Assembly: GCF_022761125.1 (NCBI RefSeq)
Contig: NZ_JAKWJR010000004.1
Span: forward strand, 124,001 to 188,000
Length of the DNA: 64,000 bases
DNA from: Nocardioides sp. SR21
GTDB lineage: Bacteria; Actinomycetota; Actinomycetes; Propionibacteriales; Nocardioidaceae
Direction of reading: 5' to 3'
Shown here: piece by piece, positions 41,183 through 49,625 of the stretch
How the letters are laid out: every line of letters begins with the position of its first letter
How positions within the stretch are numbered: position 1 is the stretch's first letter
Translations under genes and position numbers: made by a program
The notes under the pieces: model-generated
Told to the model about the DNA's origin: nothing
The model's database searches: none
Seen by the model: the letters and a program-made list of their open reading frames with translations, nothing else

Positions 41183-41452
41183 TCACGAGCGCGCGCGTCC
41201 GAAGCGGCCCGCGGCGAGCGAGACCAGGATCGCGGCGACCACGACCTGCCAGCCGTGGCGCCACCAGTCGAAGCCGCGGGTGTTGAGGTCGAAGAAGATC
41301 CCGTAGAGGAAGTTCCCGAGCAGCACGCCGCCGATGCCGCACAGCACGGTGAGCCAGAGCGGGATGTTGTCCCGGTCGCCGGGCGCCACCAGCTTGCCGA
41401 GCAGCCCGATGATCGTGCCGCCGATCAGCGCCCACAGCAGGGCAGAGAGCAT
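41183..41452 (-). CDS. GlsB/YeaQ-like small membrane protein
   Basis: An 89-residue protein with three hydrophobic segments (LLWALIGGTIIGLLGKLVAP; LWLTVLCGIGGVLLGNFLYG; GWQVVVAAILVSLAAGRFG). The G-x-x-I-G-x-L-x-K and GGVLLGN patterns fit the GlsB/YeaQ/YmgE family, often called transglycosylase-associated, a stress-related membrane family with no known reaction. It stands alone on the minus strand, 77 bp downstream of the DUF3107 gene and separated from it by a dispersed element. Confidence 0.8.
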   Translation of the reverse strand: MLSALLWALIGGTIIGLLGKLVAPGDRDNIPLWLTVLCGIGGVLLGNFLYGIFFDLNTRGFDWWRHGWQVVVAAILVSLAAGRFGRARS

Positions 41453-41464
41453 GTCTCAGCCTTC

Positions 41465-41527
41465 CGTAGCAGGTCTCGACACGCCGGTCGCTCGCTCGCC
41501 CACCATCAGCGGGTCCTCTCCGCGTTC
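41465..41527. repeat. Dispersed intergenic element
   Basis: The sequence holds GTCTCGACAC (41473-41482) followed by GCCGGTCGCTCGCTCG. It fills the gap between the GlsB-like and DUF3107 genes and resembles the elements at 29710 and 42460. Confidence 0.45.
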
Positions 41528-41529
41528 CG

Positions 41530-41751
41530 CTAGGAGCGGAAGCCGACCTGGCCGGCGGTGCCGTGGCCGATCTCGACGTACGCGAGCTTCGCGGCCGGCA
41601 CGATGACCCGGCGACCCTTCGTGTCGGTCAGGGCGATGACGCCCTCGCCGGAGACGGCGTCCGCGACCAGCTTCTCGATGGCCTCGGTCGACTCATCGGT
41701 CTCGATGGTCAGCTCACGGGCGGCGTTCTGGACGCCGATCTTGACCTCCAC
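41530..41751 (-). CDS. DUF3107 protein (Rv3208A-like)
   Basis: A 73-residue protein (VEVKIGVQNAARELTIETDE, GVIALTDTKGRRVIVPAAKL) that matches the DUF3107 family, the TB9.4/Rv3208A counterpart. The family is short and conserved in actinobacteria with no known function. GTG at 41751 has AAGGAGG close upstream. It follows the TetR gene by 35 nt on the same strand, as in mycobacteria, and the two are probably cotranscribed. Confidence 0.88.
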   Translation of the reverse strand: MEVKIGVQNAARELTIETDESTEAIEKLVADAVSGEGVIALTDTKGRRVIVPAAKLAYVEIGHGTAGQVGFRS

Positions 41752-41786
41752 GAGGTCCTCCTTCTAGTTCTGCGTTCGGGGGTGGA

Positions 41787-42419
41787 TCAGTGCTCGAGCG
41801 GGTAGCCGCGGATGCCGCGCCAGGCCAGCCCGGCCACCAGGGCGGCGGCGTCGGACTTGGAGATCGCGCCCGGGTCCGAGAGCCAGAACCGGGCACTCAC
41901 CTGCGCCATTCCCACCAGCGAGACGGCCAGCAGCCGCGACGCGTCGTCGGGCAGGCCGGTGTCGTCGTGGATGACGTGCGCGATCATCGCCGCGCACTCG
42001 GTGGTGACGCGGTCGACGTGCTCGCGCACGGCCGGCTCGTTGGTCAGGTCGGACTCGAACACCAGGCGGAACGCGCCGGTGTCGCCGGCGACGTACTCGA
42101 AGAAGGCGTCCATCGTGGCCGCGACGCGCTGCTTGTTCTCGGTCGTGGACTCGAGCGCCTCGCGGCAGCCGGCGATGATCATGTCGCAGGACTGGTCGAG
42201 CAGCGCGAGGTAGAGGTCGAGCTTGCCGGGGAAGTGCTGGTAGAGCACCGGCTTCGAGACGCCGGCGCGGTCGGCGATGTCGTCCATCGCCGCCGCGTGG
42301 TAGCCCTGGGCGACGAAGACCTCGAGCGCGGAGCTCATCAGCTGCGCGCGACGCTCGCGACGGGGCATCCGGCCTCCGCGCGGTCGCACGGCCGGGGCGT
42401 CGTACTGCTCTGCGGTCAC
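41787..42419 (-). CDS. TetR-family regulator (Rv3208-like)
   Basis: A 210-residue repressor-type protein. The N-terminal helix-turn-helix is in LMSSALEVFVAQGYHAAAMD and IADRAGVSKPVLYQHFPGKL. The C-terminal helices form a ligand or dimer domain, with AFRLVFESDLTNEPAVREHV. Synteny with Rv3208 is clear from the DUF3107 and moeZ neighbours. GTG at 42419 is chosen, since a minus-strand TAGTCT is 7 nt upstream; the frame continues upstream only in intergenic sequence. Confidence 0.88.
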   Translation of the reverse strand: MTAEQYDAPAVRPRGGRMPRRERRAQLMSSALEVFVAQGYHAAAMDDIADRAGVSKPVLYQHFPGKLDLYLALLDQSCDMIIAGCREALESTTENKQRVAATMDAFFEYVAGDTGAFRLVFESDLTNEPAVREHVDRVTTECAAMIAHVIHDDTGLPDDASRLLAVSLVGMAQVSARFWLSDPGAISKSDAAALVAGLAWRGIRGYPLEH

Positions 42420-42426
42420 GCGGCGA

Positions 42427-42432
42427 AGACTA
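42427..42432 (-). promoter_or_regulatory. Possible -10 element of the TetR gene
   Basis: Read on the minus strand, TAGTCT ends 7 nt before the GTG at 42419, with no ribosome binding site between. Confidence 0.42.
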
Positions 42433-42459
42433 CCCGGGACGCGCAGCGGACCGGGTGAG

Positions 42460-42515
42460 GGTGGTCGAGCGAGCCGCGCGACCGAGGAACGAGGTCGCGA
42501 CCGGCGTGTCGAGAC
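42460..42515. repeat. Dispersed intergenic element
   Basis: It begins with GGTGGTCGAG (42460-42469) and ends with GTGTCGAGAC (42506-42515, inverse of the core at 398, 29761 and 41473). It lies between the TetR and moeZ genes. The termini are imperfectly complementary (GTCGAG with CTCGAC-type sequence), which suggests a small palindromic element. Confidence 0.45.
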
Positions 42516-42636
42516 GTGCCGCCGGTCACTCGCGTCCGGATGACGGGACGCCGCGACCCGCCGCTGAGATCGGCGGGGAACATGGGAGGACCTGAGGTTG
42601 TTCGAACCGTCGAACCGACCAGTCAAGGAGTAAGCC

Positions 42637-43836
42637 GTGTCCTTTCCCGCGCTCGTGGAGCCTGCGGACGAACTGACCATCGACGAGGTACGCCGCTACA
42701 GCCGGCACCTCATCATCCCGGACGTCGGGATGTCGGGTCAGAAGCGCCTGAAGAACGCCAAGGTGCTCGTGATCGGCGCCGGCGGTCTCGGCAGCCCCGC
42801 GCTGCTCTACCTGGCCGCGGCCGGCGTGCACACGCTGGGCATCGCGGAGTTCGACGAGGTCGACGAGTCGAACCTGCAGCGCCAGATCATCCACGGCCAG
42901 TCCGACATCGGGAAGTCCAAGGCGGTGTCGGCCAAGGAGTCGATCGCCGAGGCGAACCCGTACGTCAACGTGATCCTCCACGAGACGCGTCTCGACAACG
43001 ACAACGTCATGGAGATCTTCAAGGGCTACGACCTGATCGTCGACGGCACCGACAACTTCGCGACGCGGTACATGGTCAACGACGCGGCGTACTTCCTGGG
43101 CATCCCGTACGTCTGGGGCTCGATCTACCGTTTCGACGGCCAGGCCTCGGTGTTCGCGCCGACGCTCGCCGACGACGCGCCGTGCTACCGCTGCCTCTAC
43201 CCCGAGCCCCCGCCGCCGGGCATGGTCCCGAGCTGCGCGGAGGGCGGCGTGCTCGGCGTGCTCTGCGCCAGCATCGGCTCGATCCAGGTCAACGAGGCCA
43301 TCAAGCTCCTGACCGGCATCGGCGAGCCGCTGGTCGGCAAGCTGATGATCTACGACGCCCTCGAGATGGAGTACCGCAAGCTCAAGGTGCGCAAGGACCC
43401 GAACTGCGCGCTGTGCGGTGAGAACCCGACCGTCACCGGCCTGATCGACTACGAGACGTTCTGCGGCGCGATCTCCGACGACGCGGCCGAGGCCGCTGCC
43501 GGCTCGACGATCTCGGTCGTCCAGCTCGAGCACATGCTGAAGGAGCGCGAGGAGGGCACCCGCGACTTCGTCCTGGTGGACGTGCGCGAGCCCAACGAGT
43601 ACGAGATCAACCAGATCCCGGGCTCGGTCCTGATCCCCAAGGGCGACTTCCTCAACGGCAAGGCGCTGGAGCAGCTGCCGTCGGACAAGCAGATCGTCAT
43701 GCACTGCAAGTCGGGCGTCCGCTCGGCCGAGACGCTCGCGATCGTGAAGGGTGCCGGGTACGCCGACGCCGTCCACGTCGGCGGCGGCGTGGTCGCCTGG
43801 GTCAACCAGATCGACCCCTCGCAGCCGTCGTACTGA
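42637..43836 (+). CDS. moeZ: MoeZ: adenylyltransferase/sulfurtransferase
   Basis: A 399-residue ThiF/MoeB domain plus C-terminal rhodanese. The ATP site is VIGAGGLGSPALLYLAAAGV, with DEVDESNLQRQIIH. The zinc pairs are CYRCLYPEPPPPG and CALCGENP. The rhodanese active site is MHCKSGVRSAET, with the persulfide Cys. The enzyme adenylates and then thiocarboxylates small carrier proteins (MoaD, CysO, ThiS-like) for molybdopterin and cysteine/thiamine synthesis. The start is GTG at 42637, with AAGGAG 6 nt upstream. It is the Rv3206c counterpart. Confidence 0.94.
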   Translation: MSFPALVEPADELTIDEVRRYSRHLIIPDVGMSGQKRLKNAKVLVIGAGGLGSPALLYLAAAGVHTLGIAEFDEVDESNLQRQIIHGQSDIGKSKAVSAKESIAEANPYVNVILHETRLDNDNVMEIFKGYDLIVDGTDNFATRYMVNDAAYFLGIPYVWGSIYRFDGQASVFAPTLADDAPCYRCLYPEPPPPGMVPSCAEGGVLGVLCASIGSIQVNEAIKLLTGIGEPLVGKLMIYDALEMEYRKLKVRKDPNCALCGENPTVTGLIDYETFCGAISDDAAEAAAGSTISVVQLEHMLKEREEGTRDFVLVDVREPNEYEINQIPGSVLIPKGDFLNGKALEQLPSDKQIVMHCKSGVRSAETLAIVKGAGYADAVHVGGGVVAWVNQIDPSQPSY

Positions 43837-43860
43837 CCGCACGTGTGATTACGTGAAGAC

Positions 43861-45144
43861 GTGAACTCGGGAACACGTCTGGTAGTGGCGGTGCTGGCGG
43901 GCCTTCTGGTGACCGCCGGCCCGCCGGCCGCCGCCCAGCCCGCCCTTGAGCGGAGCCAGGGCGTCACCACCCGCGCGTCGCTCGCGAGCGACGGGTCGCA
44001 GGCGGACGCGGCGAGCATCAATCCGGCCATCTCCGCGGACGGGCGGTACGTCGCCTTCTACTCGGAGGCGACGAACCTGGTGCCCGGCGACACCAACGGT
44101 GTCGGCGACGTCTTCGTCCGCGACCGCACGGGCGGGACGACCCAGCGCGTCTCGGTCGCCAGCACGGGTGAGCAGGGCAGCGGGCCGGCGATCTGGCCGT
44201 CGATCTCCTCCGACGGGCGGTACGTCGCCTTCGCGTCACCGTCCCCCGAGCTGGTTCCGGACGACACGAACGAGCGGTTCGACGTGTTCGTCCGCGACCT
44301 CAAGGAACAGACCACCGAACGGGTCTCGGTCGGCGACGACGAGCTCCAGTCCGAGTCCGGCGGGACGCTGCCGCAGATCTCCGGCGACGGACGGTTCGTG
44401 ATCTTCGCGTCCGAGTCGGGCCTGGACCCCGACCAGCCCGAGGAGAGCCGGTCGCCGTACGCCGCCTTCGTGCGCGACCGGACTGCCGGGACCACGACGT
44501 GGGTTCCGGACGTGGAGCTCGCCTCTGCCTATCACGTGGGCCTTTCCGAGCACGGGCGGTACGTCGCCTTCGTCTCCGGCTCCCCGTTGACTCCGGACGA
44601 CACGGGTTTCCTCGACGTCTACGTCCGGGACCGGCGCACCGGGACGTCGCGCCTGGTCTCGATCTCCAGCCACCGCGTCTCGGCGTCCGGCGTGTCGATC
44701 TCGGGGAACGGGCGCTTCGTCGCCTACACGGGCGTGCGGCGCCCCCGCACCGGCCCGCAGGTCTACGTCCGCGACCTGGCGCGCAACACGACCATGAACG
44801 CGTCGGTGAACAGGCGCGGCGCCCCGGGCAACGACAAGTCCATGGACCCCGTGCTGTCCCGCGACGGTCGGTACATCGTCTTCTGGTCGCAGGCGAGCAA
44901 CCTCGTCCCGCATGCGGGTGGTCGGACGCTCTTCTACGGCCGCGACCTGCGCTCGGGCGCCATGCAGCTCCTCTCCGTGAGCAGCGCCGGAGCCAGGCCG
45001 AACCACCCCATGTCGGGCGGGGCCAGGCTGGCGGTCTCGGCGACCGGGCGGTTCGTCGCGTTCCCGGCCCGGGCGACCAATCTCGTCCGGAACGACACCA
45101 ACGACCGCGGCGACGTCTTCGTCCGCGACCGGCGCCCTCGCTGA
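43861..45144 (+). CDS. Secreted WD40/TolB-like beta-propeller protein
   Basis: A 427-residue exported protein. A signal peptide (LVVAVLAGLLVTAGPPAAA) leads to about seven repeats of SADGRYVAFYSEATNLVPGD and DVFVRDRTGGTTQRVS. This is the PD40/TolB-type blade, which binds protein partners or ligands. The whole product is propeller, with no catalytic domain visible. GTG at 43861 begins the signal sequence. It lies 24 nt after moeZ. A secreted protease follows 57 nt downstream. Confidence 0.78.
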   Translation: MNSGTRLVVAVLAGLLVTAGPPAAAQPALERSQGVTTRASLASDGSQADAASINPAISADGRYVAFYSEATNLVPGDTNGVGDVFVRDRTGGTTQRVSVASTGEQGSGPAIWPSISSDGRYVAFASPSPELVPDDTNERFDVFVRDLKEQTTERVSVGDDELQSESGGTLPQISGDGRFVIFASESGLDPDQPEESRSPYAAFVRDRTAGTTTWVPDVELASAYHVGLSEHGRYVAFVSGSPLTPDDTGFLDVYVRDRRTGTSRLVSISSHRVSASGVSISGNGRFVAYTGVRRPRTGPQVYVRDLARNTTMNASVNRRGAPGNDKSMDPVLSRDGRYIVFWSQASNLVPHAGGRTLFYGRDLRSGAMQLLSVSSAGARPNHPMSGGARLAVSATGRFVAFPARATNLVRNDTNDRGDVFVRDRRPR

Positions 45145-45201
45145 CCGAGGTCGTCCGTACCAGCGCGTAACGTGATCGCGGTCGGCCTCGTTGTGCGTGA
45201 C

Positions 45202-46080
45202 ATGAGCCTCAACCGAAGCCAGTTCGCCGCGGTGTTCGCGGCCGTGACCGTGACGATCATGACCGCCGCGCTGATGGCGATCTCCCCGGCTCCCGCCAAC
45301 GCCGCGCCCGCCTGGGCGCCGGCGGACACGGCGAAGATCCACCCCGGGACGATGATGTACACCCAGGGCGCCCAGTGCACGGCGAACTTCGTGTTCACCG
45401 ACGGCGCCAGCAACGTGTACGTCGGCTACGCCGCCCACTGTGCGGGCACCGGCGAGGCCACCGACACCGACGGCTGCCAGGCCGGCACCCTGCCGCTGGG
45501 CACCAAGGTGACGTTCAACGAGGGCGGCTCCCTGATCTCCGAGGGCACCAAGGTGGGCTCGGGCACCTTGGTGTACTCGTCCTGGGACACCATGCACAAG
45601 CTCGGCACCACCGACGCGAACACCTGTGCCTACAACGACTTCGCGCTGGTGAAGGTGGACGCCGCCGACGTCGGCAAGGTCAACCCGAGCATCCCGTTCT
45701 GGGGCGGCCCGGTCGGCATCGACACCGACGGCACCGCGGCCGGTGACCGGGTCTACACCTACGGCAACTCCAGCCTGCGCGCCGGCATCGAGCTGCTCTC
45801 GCCGCACACCGGCATCAGCCTCGGCGACTCCGCCGCGGACGCCGGCTGGTCGCACCCGCTCTACACCGTGACCCCGGGCGTCCCCGGTGACTCCGGCTCG
45901 GCCTTCGTGAGCGAGGACGGCAAGGCCATCGGCACCCTCTCGACCCTGGGCCTGGCGCCGCTCCCGGCGTCCAACAACATCGGTGACCTGGCCAAGGAGC
46001 TGGCCTTCGCGCAGCAGCACTCCGGCATCGCGGGCCTGAAGCTCGTGAACGGCACGGAGCCCTTCTCGCCCATCCTCTGA
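45202..46080 (+). CDS. Secreted trypsin-like serine protease
   Basis: A 292-residue chymotrypsin-fold protease. A signal peptide (FAAVFAAVTVTIMTAALMAI, cleavage near PANA/AP) precedes the catalytic set: His in GYAAHCAG, Asp in YNDFALVKVD, and Ser in VPGDSGSAFV. The triad is complete. Cysteines at AQCTANF, AHCAG, DGCQAG and NTCAYN could pair. It would cleave extracellular protein. ATG at 45202 is used; GTG at 45172 or 45193 would lengthen it. A strong hairpin follows the stop. Confidence 0.85.
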   Translation: MSLNRSQFAAVFAAVTVTIMTAALMAISPAPANAAPAWAPADTAKIHPGTMMYTQGAQCTANFVFTDGASNVYVGYAAHCAGTGEATDTDGCQAGTLPLGTKVTFNEGGSLISEGTKVGSGTLVYSSWDTMHKLGTTDANTCAYNDFALVKVDAADVGKVNPSIPFWGGPVGIDTDGTAAGDRVYTYGNSSLRAGIELLSPHTGISLGDSAADAGWSHPLYTVTPGVPGDSGSAFVSEDGKAIGTLSTLGLAPLPASNNIGDLAKELAFAQQHSGIAGLKLVNGTEPFSPIL

Positions 46081-46100
46081 CAGAGCCTCTCACGGGGGAC

Positions 46101-46133
46101 AGACGGCCCCATCCCATCGGGATGGGGCCGTCT
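46101..46133 (+). terminator. Strong hairpin after the protease gene
   Basis: A perfect 15-bp stem (AGACGGCCCCATCCC with GGGATGGGGCCGTCT) closes a 3-nt loop, 20 nt after the protease stop. There is no T-tract, but stability should be high. It separates the protease from the DUF4129 operon. Confidence 0.75.
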
Positions 46134-46145
46134 GCCGTGCGTTGG

Positions 46146-46151
46146 TAGGTT
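46146..46151 (+). promoter_or_regulatory. Possible -10 element of the DUF4129-MoxR-DUF58 operon
   Basis: TAGGTT lies 6 nt before the ATG at 46158, just downstream of the terminator hairpin. No ribosome binding site is seen. Confidence 0.45.
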
Positions 46152-46157
46152 CCCGCC

Positions 46158-46886
46158 ATGAGCGCACGGCGGGCGAGCACGACGGCGGTGGCCGCCGTGC
46201 TCGCGACCGCGCTGCTCGTCCTCGTCCTGGTCACCTGGGCCTCGTCGATCGGCCCGAGCGAGGTGCTCCGTGGCGACGGACCGTCGCCCGTGGGCACACC
46301 CACCGACGAGCCGACGTCCACCGAGGGAGCCTCGGTCCCGCAGGAGGACGCGGACGTCGAGGGTTCCGGCGAGACCCCGACCTGGCTCAAGGTGGCGGCG
46401 TTCGCGGTCAACGTCGCGGTCGTCGTGCTGCTCGCGGTGCTGGTGGTGCGCTACCTGGTCCTGCCGCTGCTGCGGCGGACCCGCACCCGGCGACGGCGCC
46501 GGCGCCGCGGTCGCGACCAGCCGGCCGAGCCCGAGTTCACCGTGCTCGAGCCGCCCCAGCGCGTCGCGCAGGCGCTGCTCGACGACGCGGCCGCCCAGCG
46601 CCGGCTGCTGGAGGGCGGCAGCCCGCGCAACGCGGTCGTCGAGTGCTGGCACCGGTTCGAGACCGCCGCGGCCGCGGCCGGGTTCGAGCGCCGGGACTGG
46701 GAGACGTCCTCGGAGTACACGATGCGGGTGCTCGACCTCGTCGACGCCCACCAGCCGGCGGTGTCCCGGCTCGGCGACCTCTACCGCGAGGCGCGGTTCT
46801 CCGAGCACGACCTGACGGAGGCCGACCGGGCGGACGCGCTGGAGGCGCTCGACACGATCCACCGCACGATCGGCGTGCCGGCGTGA
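46158..46886 (+). CDS. DUF4129 membrane protein
   Basis: A 242-residue protein with two membrane helices (VAAVLATALLVLVLVTWASS and FAVNVAVVVLLAVLVVRYLV), a basic stop-transfer stretch of Arg residues, and a cytosolic DUF4129 domain (NAVVECWHRFETAAAAAGFE, ETSSEYTMRVL, LGDLYREARFSEH). DUF4129 proteins accompany MoxR and DUF58 genes and are thought to act in a chaperone-like assembly system. It is the first gene of a tightly packed operon to 50125 or 50439. Confidence 0.88.
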   Translation: MSARRASTTAVAAVLATALLVLVLVTWASSIGPSEVLRGDGPSPVGTPTDEPTSTEGASVPQEDADVEGSGETPTWLKVAAFAVNVAVVVLLAVLVVRYLVLPLLRRTRTRRRRRRRGRDQPAEPEFTVLEPPQRVAQALLDDAAAQRRLLEGGSPRNAVVECWHRFETAAAAAGFERRDWETSSEYTMRVLDLVDAHQPAVSRLGDLYREARFSEHDLTEADRADALEALDTIHRTIGVPA

Positions 46887-47365
46887 GCGGGCTGGCGAAG
46901 AACCGCTGGGTGCGGCGGCTCGCGGGGGGGCTGGCGGCGTACGTCGTGCTCGAGGTCGCGTTGGTGCTCGCCCGCACCGACCCCGATCCGCTGCGGCTGG
47001 CGCTGCTCGTCGCGACCTGCGTGGGCGTGCTCGGGCTGGTCTTCGACGCGCTGTCCGACGGCAGTGCGAGCTGGGACGTCGTGGTCGAGCAGCCGTCGGT
47101 GCGCACCGGCGGCGATCCGCGGCTGGCGCGCTACGTCAGCATGCTCGAGGCGCACCGCTCCGCCCGGTCCCGCGACACCGCGCTGCGCGACCGGCTGGGC
47201 GCCCTCGCCGACCAGGTGCTGCGCCAGCGCCACGGCGTACCCCGCGACGACCCGCGGGCGGCCGAGCTGCTCGGACCCGAGCTCACCGCTGTGCTCGACG
47301 GAGAGCCACGCCGGCTGCAGCCGGCCGAGATCGACCGTTACCTGACCAGGATCGAGGAGCTGTGA
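46883..47365 (+). CDS. Small membrane protein of the MoxR operon
   Basis: A 160-residue protein with two N-terminal hydrophobic segments (LAGGLAAYVVLEVALVLART; LRLALLVATCVGVLGLVFDA) and a soluble C-terminal half containing RYVSMLEAHRSARSRD. I recognise no domain. Both ends overlap neighbouring genes by 4 nt (GTGA at 46883, GTGA at 47362), so it is translationally coupled to the DUF4129 and MoxR genes and probably belongs to the same complex. Confidence 0.78.
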   Translation: MSGLAKNRWVRRLAGGLAAYVVLEVALVLARTDPDPLRLALLVATCVGVLGLVFDALSDGSASWDVVVEQPSVRTGGDPRLARYVSMLEAHRSARSRDTALRDRLGALADQVLRQRHGVPRDDPRAAELLGPELTAVLDGEPRRLQPAEIDRYLTRIEEL

Positions 47366-48339
47366 ACCAGACCCAACCGCTGCCCGTCAGCGAGGCCGCC
47401 GACATCGCCCGGCAGGTGCTCGACGAGGTCGAGAAGGCCGTGGTCGGCAAGCGCTCCGCGCTGATGCAGGTGCTCGCCGCGATCCTCGCGAAGGGGCACG
47501 TGCTCATCGAGGACTACCCGGGGCTCGGCAAGACGCTGGCCGCGCGGTCGTTCGCCCAGGCGCTCGGCATCGACTTCGCGCGCGCCCAGTTCACGCCGGA
47601 CCTGCTGCCGGCCGACCTCACCGGCTCGTTCGTCTACGACCAGCGCCGCGGCGAGTTCGACTTCCGGCGCGGGCCGATCTTCACGGGCCTGCTGCTCGCC
47701 GACGAGATCAACCGGACCCCGCCCAAGACCCAGTCCGCGCTGCTCGAGGCGATGCAGGAGCGGCAGGTGACCGTGGAGGGCGAGACCTTCGCGCTGCCCT
47801 CGCCGTTCCACGTGCTCGCGACCGCCAACCCGATCGAGTACGAAGGCACGTACCCGCTCCCGGAGGCGCAGCTCGACCGGTTCCTGCTCCGCATCGGCTT
47901 CGGCTACCCGTGCTCCGGCGAGGAGTACGACGTGCTCGCACGCCGCATGGACCGGCGCCGCGAGGAGGTCGAGCTCACCGCCGTCACCGACGGTCCCGGC
48001 CTGCGCGCGCTGCAGGAGACCGTCGAGACGGTGACCGTCGACGAGAGCGTCGGCCGCTACTGCGTGGACCTCGCGGTCGCCACCCGCCACCACCCGGACG
48101 TGCTCACCGGTGCCTCGCCGCGCGGCTCGCTCGGACTGGTGCTGGCGGCGCGGGCGTTCGCGCTGCTGCGCGGTCGCGACTACGTCGTGCCCGAGGACGT
48201 GAAGGCGATCGCCCGGCCGGTGCTCGCGCACCGCATCACGGTCAAGCCGGAGCTCTGGATGAGCGACGTCACCGGAGCCCGCGTGGTCGACGCGGTGCTC
48301 ACCCAGGTCGCGACCCCGGCCACGCTCGACCGCCGATGA
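47362..48339 (+). CDS. MoxR-family AAA+ ATPase
   Basis: A 325-residue AAA+ ATPase. Walker A is EDYPGLGKTLAARSFA, Walker B is LLLADEINRTPPKTQSALLE, sensor 1 is ATANPIEYEGTYPLPEAQLD, and RFLLRIGFGYP follows. MoxR proteins act as chaperones that activate partner proteins with von Willebrand or DUF58 domains. The start and the end overlap the flanking genes by 4 nt. Together with DUF58 and DUF4129 this is the standard set. Confidence 0.93.
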   Translation: MNQTQPLPVSEAADIARQVLDEVEKAVVGKRSALMQVLAAILAKGHVLIEDYPGLGKTLAARSFAQALGIDFARAQFTPDLLPADLTGSFVYDQRRGEFDFRRGPIFTGLLLADEINRTPPKTQSALLEAMQERQVTVEGETFALPSPFHVLATANPIEYEGTYPLPEAQLDRFLLRIGFGYPCSGEEYDVLARRMDRRREEVELTAVTDGPGLRALQETVETVTVDESVGRYCVDLAVATRHHPDVLTGASPRGSLGLVLAARAFALLRGRDYVVPEDVKAIARPVLAHRITVKPELWMSDVTGARVVDAVLTQVATPATLDRR

Positions 48340-49625
48340 ACAGCTGGCGGGCGACCGCGGCGCTGGGCCGGGCGGTCGTGCTCGGCGCGGTGGCGCTGGC
48401 GCTCGCGCTGGTCGTCGGCAAGCCGGTGCTGGTCGTGCTGGCTGCGCCGTTCGTGACCTTCGCGGCGCTCGGGCTGGTCCACCGGCCGACCCGGCGGCCG
48501 CGGCTCGACTCCCGGCTCGACCACGGCGTGCTCCACGAGGGTCAGGGCACCACGTCGCGCCTCGTGGTCGCCGACGGGGAGGACGCGGAGTACGTCGCCC
48601 GGGCGGCCGGGAAGCCGGCGTACGTCGCGATCCGCCCGCACGACGGCCGGGTCGGCGGGCTGCTGCCCGCCGTGCCCGCGGTCGAGATCAGCCCGCGGCG
48701 CTGGGGCCGGCGGGTGCTCGGGGAGGAGAACGTCGCGTTGTTCAGCTCCTGGGCGGGCTTCCGCTTCGGGCCGGTCCGGCTCGGCGGCCGCCCGGTGCGC
48801 GTGCTGCCGACGACCGCGCCGTACGACTCGAGGGCGGAGGCGCCGCAGCCGCTCGGGCTGGTCGGGGCGCACCGCTCGCAGCGCAGCGGCAGTGGCACCG
48901 AGCTGTCCGGGATCCGCCCGTTCCAGCCCGGCGACCGGCTGCGCCGCGTGAACTGGCCGGTGTCGCTGCGCACCGGCAACCTGCACGTCGTCACCACCCG
49001 TGCGGAGGAGGACACCGGCGTGCTGCTGGTCGTCGACGCCCTCGCCGACCACGGTGTCTCCGGCGGTGTCGGCGGACCTGCGAGCAGCCTGGACCTCTCG
49101 GTGCGGGCCGCGGCCGCGATCGCCGAGCACCACGTCCGCGCCGGCGACCGCGTCGCGCTGCGGGTGGTCGGGCGCGGCCACGAGCAGGTCGGGTACGGCG
49201 CCGGCGCGCGGCACCTGCGCCGGATCCAGGACCAGCTCGCGACGCTGCGCACCGGCGACGCAGGCGAGCCCGAGACCGGGGTCCTCCAGCTCGGGGTGAC
49301 CGGCGGGGCGGTCGTGGTCGTGCTGTCGCCGATGCTGGCGGAGTCCATCGGCACCGTCGCCGCCACGCTGACCCGGCGCGGGGTCGCGGTCCTCGTCGTC
49401 GACACCCTGCCGCAGGACGCGCAGCCGGCGGCGTACGGCGACGACCAGGACCCGGCGCTGGTCGCGCTGGCCTGGCGGATGCGCCGGATCGAGCGGTCGG
49501 TCGTGCTCGAGCGGCTGGCCGCGCTCGGCTGCCCGGTGGTGCCGTGGCGCGGGCCGGGCACCATCGACGACGTGATGCGGCGGCTGGCCCGGCGCGCCCA
49601 GCTGCCCCGGGTGGTGGCCCGATGA
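48336..49625 (+). CDS. DUF58 protein
   Basis: A 429-residue protein with two N-terminal membrane helices (AVVLGAVALALALVVGKPVL, VLAAPFVTFAALGLV), then a beta domain and the DUF58 signature GIRPFQPGDRLRRVNWPVSL, and a von Willebrand-like segment with VLLVVDALADHG. DUF58 proteins are clients of the MoxR ATPase, and no enzyme activity is known. The two-gene overlaps (ATGA at 48336 and at 49622) show a coupled operon. Confidence 0.9.
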   Translation: MNSWRATAALGRAVVLGAVALALALVVGKPVLVVLAAPFVTFAALGLVHRPTRRPRLDSRLDHGVLHEGQGTTSRLVVADGEDAEYVARAAGKPAYVAIRPHDGRVGGLLPAVPAVEISPRRWGRRVLGEENVALFSSWAGFRFGPVRLGGRPVRVLPTTAPYDSRAEAPQPLGLVGAHRSQRSGSGTELSGIRPFQPGDRLRRVNWPVSLRTGNLHVVTTRAEEDTGVLLVVDALADHGVSGGVGGPASSLDLSVRAAAAIAEHHVRAGDRVALRVVGRGHEQVGYGAGARHLRRIQDQLATLRTGDAGEPETGVLQLGVTGGAVVVVLSPMLAESIGTVAATLTRRGVAVLVVDTLPQDAQPAAYGDDQDPALVALAWRMRRIERSVVLERLAALGCPVVPWRGPGTIDDVMRRLARRAQLPRVVAR

